Source: Tanypteryx hageni
Taxonomy: Eukaryota; Arthropoda; Insecta; Odonata; Petaluridae
Length of the DNA: 64,000 nucleotides
NCBI GenBank assembly: GCA_028673005.1
Contig: CM054113.1
Location: forward strand, 172,096,837-172,160,836
Reading direction: 5' to 3'
The translations under genes were made by a program, and so were the position numbers. Shown in pieces: positions 1 to 12,200 of this stretch. The notes beneath the pieces are model-generated. The model was not told the origin of the DNA. It was given only the letters and a program-made list of their open reading frames with translations, and made no database searches. Positions within the stretch are counted from its first letter, which is position 1, and each line of letters begins with the position of its first letter.

Positions 1-81
1 AATGAGTTGCCTGCTGAGCTAGTTGAGCCCTTCCCAAACAGTGTAAATGTTTTTAGGAATAGATGTAAAGCTGTTTTGTGA
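1..81 (+). pseudogene. C-terminal end of a non-LTR retrotransposon ORF
   Basis: Frame 1 reads an NELPAELVEPFPNSVNVFRN-type peptide ending in TGA at 79-81. A short N-x-LP...V...vN-F+ block is typical of the extreme C-terminus of CR1/L2/Jockey-like LINE polyproteins. The rest of the ORF would lie before the window. It is followed by a non-coding tail (82-344). The assignment rests on a short motif, so it is moderate. Confidence 0.5.
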
Positions 82-344
82 TTTTTCTATGATTTTATGA
101 TTCTTTTGTGATTTTATTATTATTTCTCCTTCCTTTTTTAAACTTTTGAATTTTCTTGTTTGCAGTGATATTTCTTATGAGTAATATTTTTGTTATGTCA
201 TTACTATAGATCTTTTTATTGCTGTCTTATTGTTTGTCTTTAGATCTCGTTGTTGGAAGTGTGAGAGACCTACGAGGTTTCTTTATGTTACCACCTGGCA
301 GAACTCCAACTTGTAGCTCTAAGTTTTTAAATAAATATATACAG
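82..344 (+). repeat. LINE 3' untranslated tail and end of a mariner-like terminus
   Basis: AT-rich sequence after the LINE stop codon, with a short GC-richer block near 245-325 and AATAAATATATA near 330. At 343 it abuts TA-CAGGGTATGCGAAAAAGT, which looks like one end of a Tc1/mariner element; no matching second end was found. Confidence 0.35.
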
Positions 345-1960
345 GGTATGCGAAAAAGTTTGGAATTTTTGGCAAAAAATTGTGCGTGCGTGTTATAAAC
401 AAGTGCACGTTATATACACGAGTATATACGTTATTGTGATAGAAATAGTCAATGACATCTCCCTTAATGCAGAAAATAGATAGATGGATAGATAGCCTTC
501 AAATGTTAAGGATTTATAAAACTTTAGAAAATACTTAAACATGAGATAGTAAGAGATACAAAAATATGGCTCTTAACATGCAATGTAAGCTTATTTTTAT
601 GAGAGGGCTGAAAATAAACACTTTAAGCAAATCAAAAGTCTAAATTTTAGTTAAAATATTATTAGCTGTTGATTTTGGCGAGGAAAATAAAGTGAATTCA
701 TTCATGAGATCTGAAACCTTCTATCAACTCCAGTTTTATGAACTAAAATATGCAACTAGAATGTGAAATCTAAAATAGAAATTGTCTTCATTTTTTGCTA
801 TGCATTAAATGAGTGAAAATCTAAACAAAAATGAATATAATTTCATGCATCTGCATTAGAAATAAATTCACTTTAAAAAACTATTATAATAAAATAAACC
901 AAAAATTATTATGAGATTAACTCAAATATTTGATGATATTTGCTAATTCCAATAAATTAGAGTATCCAACTTATCAGGTACTTAAGCTATTATTATAGCT
1001 CATAGATCAATTTCTGATACTTCAAAACATTAATATGATCACTGGATGCTTCGCTCTTCACTTAGTAGTGGTTCAGCCTCCGAACTTGAGTATTTCAATT
1101 GCACTATGCCAACAATGCTGTAAAAATAAACACCAAGAAAAAAAATTAAATTTCACCAGCAACATCAAGTTTTTGTAAAACTCTATGAAAATGGCTTTTA
1201 GCACAAAGAAAATACCACATAAATCGTTCAAAAAATGTACCGTAAAGACCTGTGTATAGGACACACCCATTTATAGGATGCAGGAAGGTTTTCGGCTCAA
1301 ATTCTGAGAATTTTCTGTTCCCATGTAAAGGATGCAAGAAGGTTTTCTCTTAAAATTCTAGGAATAAAAAATAAATCGCAATAAAAGATTCATATCCATT
1401 CTATTAGATGAATTCCATCAAATATACTTTCTGCTAAGTATGATCTGAAAAGTGAATTTACTGAAGTATTTGTATTACGAGATTTACCTATGTCAAAACT
1501 ACTTAATACAGAATATAGTAAAACACTTTGGAAAGCAATGTAGAAGATAAAATGTAGCAGAACTCCTACCCAACTGAAATAAAAAACTGTAAAAATTTCT
1601 GCAATCATCTGTGAAACTTGCAGTAAAAATAAAATATCTTGAATTTTAAAAAGTTATTTATTTCAATTATTGAAAAAGATTTCTTCAAAGTTCCATCCCT
1701 TAATATTGACTATAACTTTCATGGTGCTCTCAAAGGACCCTTCAGACAAAATAGAAGGTTGAGAGCCATCTAGAAACAAAATGTTGAACTGTAGGCAGGT
1801 ATGGTTGAGTTTCCGCAATTACCTATTTGTCGTTTTGAAGATTAAAAATTACATTGATACTACTTTTGCGATACCCAGCTAATTCACAGGTAAATTTCTT
1901 AAAGTATTACTATGTACGTAAAAGGAACTTACATTCCTACTTTACAAATGACAGCATGGA
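345..1960. other. No gene recognised; AT-rich sequence
   Basis: Mostly AT-rich sequence with a short GATA/GATG run near 478-495. At 1274-1352 a block of about 20 bp (aggatgca-gaaggttttc) occurs twice, 57 bp apart. ORFs here are short and show no family signature. Confidence 0.4.
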
Positions 1961-1967
1961 TTATTAA

Positions 1968-2750
1968 TCACTTACTAATGGCAATAAAAGGCATTTCCCT
2001 CATTTCTTGCTTAATTTTTGCAGTGTGACTTGGGCAACACAAGAAATCATTCTGTATTGCACTGAACATGCCACAAAACACTGTGGAATGTTCCAAATGG
2101 TTTCCCAAAGTTTCATCGTATTTAGCAACCAATTCCATCAAGTCCACATAATTACCTTTGCTTACAGAGTCACTGGATTCATCATGACCATGAAAGCCAA
2201 CTTCATGGTCTCCCATAAAACAAGCAATATCAATAAGTCTTTTTAACATTTCCCCATTTTTCTTTACTGCTTCATTATGCTGGCGATGAGTAATTTATCT
2301 AAAACATGTTCTATTCGAGTTCTTCCAAATGTTTTTCTTAAAGAATTGACTGTAAACGTTCTTTACTTATCAAATGTCTCTTTATTACCTTATGAAGATT
2401 ATTTAAATCAGAAATCCCGTTTTAGTCCAAACATTTTTTTCGTTCGAAAAAAGTAAGCATGGCCAACAAAATAATTTGGTTTGCTCTCACATCCAGTCAA
2501 TCATTCAACACTGTTATAAATATCTACATTAAAATGTTTGGTGCATGATTCCATTTTTATATTTAAATTTAGGAGAGGTTTTGGCCTACCTGTTTGGATA
2601 ATTTCATTCTTTGCCTGAAAATTGTTCGACGAAAAACTTTTCGTAAATAAATTACACACTGCACAACATGAAACCTCACCAGAGCTGCTTGAAAGCACAA
2701 CAGAAGCATTTGAGGCACTCGGTTCACTCATGTTTGCGATTTTCAAATAG
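1968..2750 (-). pseudogene. hAT transposase relic (ZMYM1-like, TTF/DUF4371 type), copy A
   Basis: Read on the minus strand from about 2730 to 1968, three frames carry consecutive pieces of the ZMYM-like hAT transposase: an N-terminal segment at 2746-2501, a cysteine/LLFS segment with NEKNVW and GFSDLNNLHKVIKRH near 2460-2350, then LKRLIDIACFMGDHEVGFHGHDESSDS and SKGNYVDLMELVAKYDETLG at 2249-1968. The order is colinear with the family, but stops and frameshifts separate the pieces and the catalytic and C-terminal parts are missing. It lies just downstream of the SLC46 gene on the same strand; the shared strand is probably chance. Confidence 0.75.
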
Positions 2751-2883
2751 CTTCCACTCTATACTCTATTATGCTGAGAAAAACCGCGAAATTCCTCCCG
2801 AGTCAAAATTTTTGGAAATAATATCTGTTAATGCACTACTATAACATAAACACTTCTATAAGCATGAAGGTTCATGTGAAACT

Positions 2884-2905
2884 TCAGAATTGCGACTTAT
2901 TGAAA
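2884..2905 (-). CDS. Possible alternative last exon of the SLC46-like gene
   Basis: A pyrimidine-containing acceptor ending TTTTACAG at 2913-2906 is followed by 22 bases that, joined in phase 2 to the exon ending at 3242, add a short tail (FNKSQF) and a TGA stop. It would supply the short cytoplasmic tail that SLC46 proteins usually have after TM12. The alternative is read-through to the TAA at 3240-3238. The exon is too short to prove from sequence. Confidence 0.2.
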
Positions 2906-3120
2906 CTGTAAAATAATTCGACTAGATGCTTAGTCTCCGACCATGCACTACAGTGAATGGCTCATTGATGTTTAAGAAATAATATTGTTGATTCCTAGTG
3001 GTGTTATTTTTGGCCGTTGTGTGGCACCAGCTGTCAAGGTGGATTTTTAAAATGATGTCACGCAGTCACAAGGTTTTACTGAAGGTGTGCTTCTAAAATT
3101 GCACTTGTGAATGAGTAATT

Positions 3121-3126
3121 TTTATT
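3121..3126 (-). terminator. Candidate polyadenylation signal for the SLC46-like gene
   Basis: AATAAA on the minus strand about 115 bases after the in-frame TAA at 3240-3238. Placement suits a transcript that does not use the donor at 3241. AATAAA is common by chance in AT-rich DNA. Confidence 0.3.
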
Positions 3127-3237
3127 GTTATTACTGTTATTATTATTTAAATTTCTAATTTTGAAGCAATGCTTCCCTTGCTTCCATGGAGGATTTTCCC
3201 CTGCAATCATATATTATGGCCATATGAAATAAGTTCC

Positions 3238-6200
3238 TTACGTAATTAAAATGCAGTCCACGAGGAAGATTGCCGCAGACAGGAGGTAGATAGCTCCAGA
3301 AAAATAGTTTATGGTATTATTAAATAAAACTGTGTAGAGTGGGGCTGCAGCCAATGGAGTAAGAGCTTCCAATGATGCTGTGAGTGAAAACACCTTACCT
3401 GCAAAGAAAATTCAAACAAATTATGTCAATGTGTTGAATGACTTTGTCATTTTATAACCAGACTTTTGAAATTTCAGTATGAATGCTATTATTGAAATTA
3501 TTCTTTGTAACAAAGATCACTGTCCAATTCTGGTACTCTATCAACTGAAAATGTGGCAGTAGAAATTATTAATTATGAAGATGAATTTTCATCTGCTGAT
3601 GAATCACTGAGCTCCAAATTAAAAGTGTTGAAGTTTTATTTTGTTTTAATCTTTAGCAACATTAACTTTTCAATTTAAATTGTTTTTTCATTTATGTATT
3701 ATGCTTGATACTTTGCATTGCTTGAAAAATACCTTGATCTGGAACTCTGTAAGCTGCTGTATCGTAATTTTGAATTGTGATTGCATTTTTATAATGAGTC
3801 TAACTTAAATAAATAATTTTATGCTTAAATAGTAACAATAGGATATACTAAATGTCATTTCTGTATTATATGAAATTTATATAATTTTAAAATCAATTAT
3901 TAGAATGAAATTTGCTTAATTTTTACTCAGTTCTACATTGGGGTCAGGATTTATGTTGTCATATTAGTATATTTTTAAACATACAGATAGAATTGTAATT
4001 ACCTAAATCCTCCTGTGGGACACTTTTTGAAAGTATCGAACGTGATATTGGAGAGGAGGCCCCACCAAATACTGATAGTAAACTGCCTAAAGAAAAGTTA
4101 AAATTTTTTAATAAAAATCAATTAAATTATTCTGTCACTGATGTGCACATACTTCTATAAAACTAAGTATTAAGCTCAATTTTATTTATTTATCACAAGC
4201 TCAAATTCAAAAATCAAAACCAATTACAAGTAGGTCATTAACAGTAAAATGATAAGCATTAATTTTCATGTCTCTGGTAATGTTGGATCTCAAAGATTTA
4301 GTATTGGAAGGAATATACTCTTGTCATTTCTTCAAAAAATCTTTCATTTAGATAATATTCATTTTACAATGATAAGAAATTTCTTTGTTTAATAATATAC
4401 ATTTTTTTAACAGAGGAATATTATTTTTGTTCTACCATAAAATGGAAAAACATTCTCAGAGAAGAAAAGTAAGAGAGAAATTTAAACTCTCTGACTAAAT
4501 ACTTACTGCAATATATCATCCATGGCTGAAAAGCAAAAGCTTTTACAACTGATGAAACAACCTTTGTGAGGTAAATGAATGCAGTCAGAGGGGCATCTGG
4601 GATTTTCAACTTGTGGCTTAAAACAACAACTCCAAAAATAGTTCCTGTAACAGTGATACTTTTTATGTATTTCATACTAAAAACATACTGTATTAAGATG
4701 AATAATGCATACAGGATGATTCATGACTTTATGTCAATAATTTCACCTGTATGATGTTCTTCGAAGATAAATGCTACAATTACCTGATTTCCAACGACAT
4801 CACATCGCATGCTAACAGAAAAATGATGTTTGAAACCACTTTGTTCTGTGAGAATTCTTATCTGAGCATACATGAGAGTTTGGGTATTATTGACTTTATT
4901 GGGGTAAACTGCACCTCATTGGTGAATAAAATGTAGCTGCATTTCAAAAACCCATAGCTCCATAACTGTTAAGAATTGGACCCATGTTCATATGACATTT
5001 CTGACTGGGAATGACCTCAGGAATAAGCTCCTGAAGTATTGACATAAAGTAATAAATCACTCCATAATATACACTAGTTGCTTAGTGCAGCATTTCTTGC
5101 AGCATCAATAAGATATGTACTTACTTCCACCTGGCATGGTAAATTAATGCAATGGGTGGGTTTATTTTTAGAAATGTATTCCAAAATACTACAGAAATTT
5201 TCAACTATCTCCAACGGTCCCGCATTTATACCAGTTCCATGTTCGGTCCTGAGATGGCCGTAATAGAAAGATACATGGCATAAATATTTTCTATAAAAAT
5301 TTTCTGTTCAAATTATGTTTTGCGACAAATGTTGCTATTAGATATTCATACATTTTTAGTTTAATGTTTTTATGACATTAATGTAATGCAATGGAAATCA
5401 AGAATGTGCATGGGTAAAATTTTTAAAATGCATGTCAAAATACTACAGTGCCACCTGATGGAAAACACAACTATCTCCGATGGTCCTGCATTTTAGGTTA
5501 TATCAATTCGTTTGACTGCCAAGAGATGGCAGTATGGTAAAATTACACGACAATTCTATCAAAATATTCTTTTAACATTAGGTTTTCCAACAATTGCTTT
5601 TATTACATACTCTTAGTGTTTTAATTTTAATGTTTTAGGCGATATTTACAACCAAAAAAAGAAGTATAAATACTTTTAATGAAATTTCAATAACATAGTT
5701 AATAGACCATGAATCAGTGTTGTCCAATAACCATTTAGAAACAAAAAGTAATGTTATATTGTCAGGAAGCCGATGGTGTAGTGCTTAGGATGCTGGCTGC
5801 TACTCGCCTGCTGCTTGAAAAGGCAGCAGGCACAAATCCTGTGCAAGAAGAATTTTTTCAAGGTCGCCTGGTGCCATGTTTGTGTGGTTTGAAGAGACCG
5901 ATTCAGCGTTCTGTCCTTCGGAAGGACGTTAAGTCGTTGGCCCCCTTGGTGTTCTTTATTAAGAATAGGCTAATGCTGGCACCGGGTTTCTCTTCTCCCT
6001 TGTTATCCAGCTATTCATTGCACTACCTCTTAGATACCCATTGCACATAGGCAAGAGGTGAATCAGCTGGGAGTATACATTAGTATGTGACATTAGGCGT
6101 TATATTGTCACGGTGGGGTGACCTGTGACCTTAGCACCTCACCTCAATATATTCAGACTAATAAACTAGATGACCTGAATTATTCCTAACAGTCTTAACA

Positions 6201-9200
6201 CACCCCAAAGTGAGGTGGTGCCCACATTAATGGCAACAGTTTTATATTAAAATATCCTACTAGATACCTATGTTAGAGAAATAAATTTATATCGATAGAC
6301 AAAAAAAGATTCCTTTTTAAAATTGGCTTTTCATTATTCCAAACAAATTATTTAACCTATTAATGCCCAGGCAGAAGTGCATTAACAAAGAGAGGCCACC
6401 ACCATTTCTTCCCTATTATTCTGTAATAAGCTACCCCATTGTCATGAAGGTCTACCACTTCCATTTTTAGTTCTTTACAAGTAAAAACAGAACACTATAT
6501 GGTCAGGTCATGTCTGTCTATCCGCAAGTTTCAACTCGGAAACTACTGAGCAGATATTCATGAAATTTGGTATTTAGCACATAAGGGCAAAGAAAATAAG
6601 AAAATGATATAAATGGTTGATATAGACTAATTGGGAGTGCCACTTTACTGGTGAGAAGAAATGAACTTCTCTTTATATCTCGTAAAATATCACTTATAAC
6701 AAAAAAGTCTTCAACATAAAATTGTAGAACTAGTCAAATAGCATCTGTTTTGTTCAGGACATTTTTTTCAAAGAAGTAGTCAATTTCAAGAAAATCAAAT
6801 GAGAAAGTCATAATTAACTTTGAACTTAGAAAATTTTTTTCCGTGTTTTTTCATTGTTGTCAATGAAAACAATCTTCATGGCAACTGAAGTAAACAATAT
6901 CTGCTGTAAATACCTAAATAATTTAATTTTCTTTTGAGCACATGCAACATTTGGTAAATGAAGAGAAAAGGATTATCTACGATGAAGAAATGAATGAAAA
7001 TTACATCTATTTTCTTTAGGTATATACAGCATTTGTAAGTGGAAAGAAATGGGTAATTTATGACAAAGGAATGAATGTGAACATAAAGGTTAAACTACTA
7101 CTATTTGAGTGAGGTATCTCTTTAAATAATGAGCTAAAAATCCGGTCATGCTTGACTAGTATGAATTATTTATGACTGGTTTTAATGCTATTTTTAACAC
7201 ACTTTCTGAGTAGAAAGAAGATTGAAATTTGATAGGAATGTTTGATTCTTATAGTAATAGCCATTTACTAAAAAAATCCCCAAAAATGATCCGGGTTCGA
7301 CTCCAGTAGATAATTTCTGTTTCCCATAAGATAACTCATAAAATCGACTTTTCGACTTACAGGCTTTTACTTTTTTTACAAATTAAAATTATAAAAAATT
7401 GACCTATGATCTTTGGACTTAAACTGTTTTAAAGAAAAATACATAAGGTCTCTTAGTCTTATCATCAAATTTTGCCTACAATTTGAATTCAGGGTAGGTA
7501 GTAATTGTGATCACTGAGTTGTCATTCCAATGCAAAATGAACATTTCTTTGTCTTTGTCAAAAGCAAAGTCACAAAATCCTCTCTCACAAGAGTTTGTCA
7601 GCTCATTAGGGCAAGTGAGAAGTAACTCATGAAAAAGTTGCTGAAATAAATCACATGATTTCCTGGATTGTCTACTACAACTAGCCACTGACTTTCTAGG
7701 CCTAAGCCATCAGTGAGCTTCTGGGTAGCCACAGCATATGATAAGAACTGAAACAAATAGGCTGACGATGATGCAAAGCACCAAAGCTTGAACCCTAATG
7801 TTCTGTCTTGCCTTTTATAAACATTTTGCATGAATGCCAAACAAAATAAGGCACCATTTGTTCACCGATGCATAAGTCACGAGAAATGATTCCAAGCTGC
7901 AGAACATTTTTGCTTAAAATGGATGACTGAGGTTCTTTTTCTGCATCTTCAGTATCTGGTACAAAAGTTCTAATGATGTCAATGGATATTTCTGCAGCTT
8001 TGTCGTTGGTTACAAAGACATTATCATCAATGTTCTCTTCATTTGACAAATCATTGACTTCTGGATGAATAATTACTATATCACCTTCATTGAGAACCTT
8101 GTCTTCTTCTAACAGTGCTAAAATATCATGTGCAATAAGTACCCTCTCCATCTGTGATGAACTGATATCAACACACTGAAAAACATGTAATAGTATAAAT
8201 AGTACCTGCTGATTAGGACAATAACAATGAAAGATGGTAAAAATTGAAGAAAAACAGAACTGGTACTAAAAACCAGCTCAACAACACTGATAAAAACTGG
8301 TACCGACTGCAATGTAAACACAAATGAAAGAGTCACGACAAATCCGATCATCTTTGGACATGTCAAGTAACTGTGAGAATGTCCAATGTTGCAAAAACAC
8401 ATTATTTTTTCTTACTGAAATAAATGATTTTGGATGAAGAATATACAACAATTGATTCAAGGCGTAAAATTATGTGATATCAATAACATTATTCAACAGC
8501 TTAGTGGCTCTAATAAAATTTCTTCTATTATCTGTAAGTTATCAAACATGACAGGGAAAATACCCAAGATTTTTGACATTGTAAATAATTATTCAGTAAT
8601 CCATAATTGAATAAAAATATAAATAATATTGCTAACAATAGTTTAAAAGTTTGTCTACCAGTGTGAGGTAACAACAGAAATAAATTATTCACTTATCAAT
8701 TACAAAAAATTGTTGAAAAAATATTGGAAAAATTGGGCATCAATGGGATAAACTTTTAATTAAGGCAGCAAATTTAGAGATTATTTAAAAAATATATGAA
8801 GCTTATAGCATCAACAATACTGCTGCAGTTAGCTAAAAAACAGTACTTACCGAAAATGACTATTACAATTGAGATGCTGAGAAAAAGAGTAAATTCCTTG
8901 ATTGTCCACCCAAATTTTTCCCTGACAAACATATATGTAAGACTCGATTCACCTGATGAGTAAAAGAAAAGGTTTTAGCTTGGCGTTGTTACTGACATAG
9001 CAGCTCTCTTCACAGATATTTTTACATAGATACATATATGACTATATTATTCTCATGATGATGATTTAATCTAATTTCAAATAAATTAGTCATTATAATG
9101 TCCCTTATTAACTGCATTCAAAAGATTTCTTACAACTACAACTTAAGTTCCACAGATAGGCTTGGAAATGCATCATAATTCATTTTGACAATTCAGCATT

Positions 9201-12200
9201 AAAGAGAACCCATCTTGTTTTCAGTAAAACCTCAAAAAAGGCATTAAGAAGGACAAAGAAAAACAAGAATAAGTTGCTCATTTTATACTGTTTTTGCAAC
9301 TCATATAATAGAAAAATCAGTAATTAGTGGAATAACTACATCTCCAATAATGCCACAAAATCATCTGCTTTCTTAGCATTAAAACCCAATTTCAAGTTGT
9401 CATTCAGAAAATCAAAGGTATAAAAACTGAAACTATCTAACAGAACTTAAATATTTGGTACCTTCAAATGTGACGATGCTTGATGCAAGAGAAACTGTGC
9501 ATAGAATGACACACCAGTGTTGCCCTTTCGGTCTTTTTTTAAAGACGGTTTGGAACATCTCTTTTGCTAAACTCATATCAAATACAGTACCTGTTAGGAA
9601 AGAGAAAGTTGATAAGAACAATAGTGAACAATATGATTCCCAAGTACAAAACATAAAGTTCCATATTTGGAATCCATTCCTACCTTTCCAATAGAAGTAA
9701 AAGCCATTGCATAAACAAAAATACAAATTAGTATTGACTGGCATGCACTCACAATGGCAATTTTTCTCCTTGTTTTATTTTATGGGTAAAAAAATGAAAA
9801 AAGTAAAATTTAATGGGAAAACATGCAGATGAATGAACTAAATTCATTGAAACAGAAAAACAATTCTCCACTGCAAGATATTAAAATACAAAGGTAGTAC
9901 CAAAATCAATAATTAAAAATGCAGTGGTCATAATGTAAGTTACAATGTTGGAACAGTTTTTTGAGGCTGTTTGCATCATATTTCTTCTATGGAGCATGAT
10001 GTATCTCACCATTAATGAATGCAATGAATAAACATATAGGAAGTATTATTTCTGCCAATAGAGAATGTTCAGTGAGATGCCACATAATTTCATTTATAAT
10101 AATTAATAACTATTTCTAAAAATCCAATCAATCACATGTATGTAAAAATTTATAACTTCCAATATCTAATAAATTTTGTTTTAAACAAATGTTATTAGAT
10201 ATAGATTGAGAGAATCAAGGCTTAAACACACCAGTTTTGTAGTAGATAATGTTCAAAAAGTCTGTGCACTTGGCTCATGTGTCATGCTGCAGCATTTTAC
10301 CCTCTGACACTTTATCAAGTTCCCCCTCAGTTTTTTGCGAGAACTCCAGCAAACGATGAATCCCTGCAAACGCACAAACCCCTGCAATTGCTTGTACTTC
10401 TGCAAATGCGAGTACTTCGGCTTTGCGCATATGTACAGAGTCTCTACTTTTATAAGCAACAAACATAAGCCCAGAAGAGAATGCTACCATCGTGCGATTT
10501 TACCAATAGACTTTCGCAAGTGGTGTGCCCTCTTCCCAGAGAACAGACCAAACTAGCGGACTTCCAATCTGACAACGTCACAGACTGGCAGCCGGGAGTC
10601 ACGAGTGTCGAACCTGAGTGAGGGATGGAGAGAGAGAGAAAGAGAGAGAGAACGAGGAAGGAGACATGGAGATAGAGGAGCCTTAAACCGGCCAGCACAA
10701 GATTTCCCTGTTAGTCAATTACTTTTCGTATCGTTTGTTATCCCTCCAAGTTTACAATTCTATTAAGTATCTTTGTATATTTCTGCTTTGTATAACATCA
10801 CTCCAATATAGTTGTAAGCATTTTCTTGTCATTTTGCCATTGTGTTATATTTGATTTCCTGTTGGCAGCAGCAGTGCCACCTAAGAGGTATCGTATCATT
10901 TTTCTATTTCAAGTAGGTACTTTGCAAATTACGAGAGATTAATGTAAAATGAGACAGTTGCGTCTCAATGCATGTAATTATTATGGGCAACTTAATAATC
11001 TAGTGCAGTGTTTCTCAATCAGTGGAATGCAAAGGTCATATTGGTGGATGTGAAATCTCGAAGATAATTATTATGAAACATTTTCTCAACAAAATTATTA
11101 CAATATTTAAGGCCCTTAAAAATTTCCAAAGTGATTAATATAATACTGAAATGCAGCTGACATAAAAACGCACTTTTTGGAAAAAATAGGGCTTGTTTTT
11201 ATCATGGTGGGACCAGGTTTTTTTTTACAAAATGCAAGATGCAAAAGGTTGAGAACCTCTGATCTTGTGCACAACTACTTTTTGAATGCCCGGTACTTAC
11301 AATTAGCAAAAATAAAATGTTATTTTTCAGAGAAATATTTAATAATTTTATATTGCAGATACGCCTCGTTTAGCGCATGTTCTTTTAGCGCATTTTCGAT
11401 ATAGCGCGGTTGGTATCTCGGGACTAAAATTTTAATTTTTGAAATTTTAAAAAATAATGCTCCTAAATGCTACGGTCCTTTATTATGGTCTCAGCATTAT
11501 TCTCACTTACCTTCATTTGTACTTGACTCTCTGTTCAGAGATAGTCATTCCACTCTAATTAAAGACAAGTTGTTGTTATTTATACGTTTATTACCTTTAT
11601 TTCTTTTTCACCCGTTCTCTTTTATTATGTTTTTTACATTGGTTTGCCGCAATTCCACAGTCTTTTGCAGTGACGCTAACATCGGAAGTTTTAAAGTCCT
11701 TAACGTTACTGTTGAGATGTGCAGGGTTGGATTCGCTTTGGATGGGTTTTTGCTTAAGATTGGGTTAGATTAGGTTCACGACAACTTTAACTTTAGCTAT
11801 CGTTAGTCATTTGTTATTCTGATGTTATTTTGCTGTTGGTACCTATGCTATAGTTACGTTTCTGAAGCTGCGGCGGCGCCGCTGAATCGTAATGTCATTC
11901 GTATTCCGTTTTTGTTTACTTTTGCGCTGATCAATTATCATCAAAGATCTTCGTAATCATGAAGACTTTTAGGATCATGATATATAGATTGATGTTTTAC
12001 CAAGTATATATGTATAAATGTTATTAGAAAATTGTGTTGTTCCATCATAAAGAATTATTTTTTGAAGCTGTTGTACACCAATAAGTTCATCATAAATAAT
12101 TATTTTGAAAAAATTGTCATATACCGTATTAACTCGTTTAATACCCGCACACGGATAATGCCCGCTGCCCCGTTTTCAGAGCTAAAAATCTGGAGGAAAA

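Noticed and set aside
5751..6050. 99-codon ORF reading LLLEKAAGTNPVQEEFFQGR as a gene
   Set aside because: It lies over a repeat whose reversed copy at 36790-37085 is broken in this frame; it has tRNA-like boxes and no domain.
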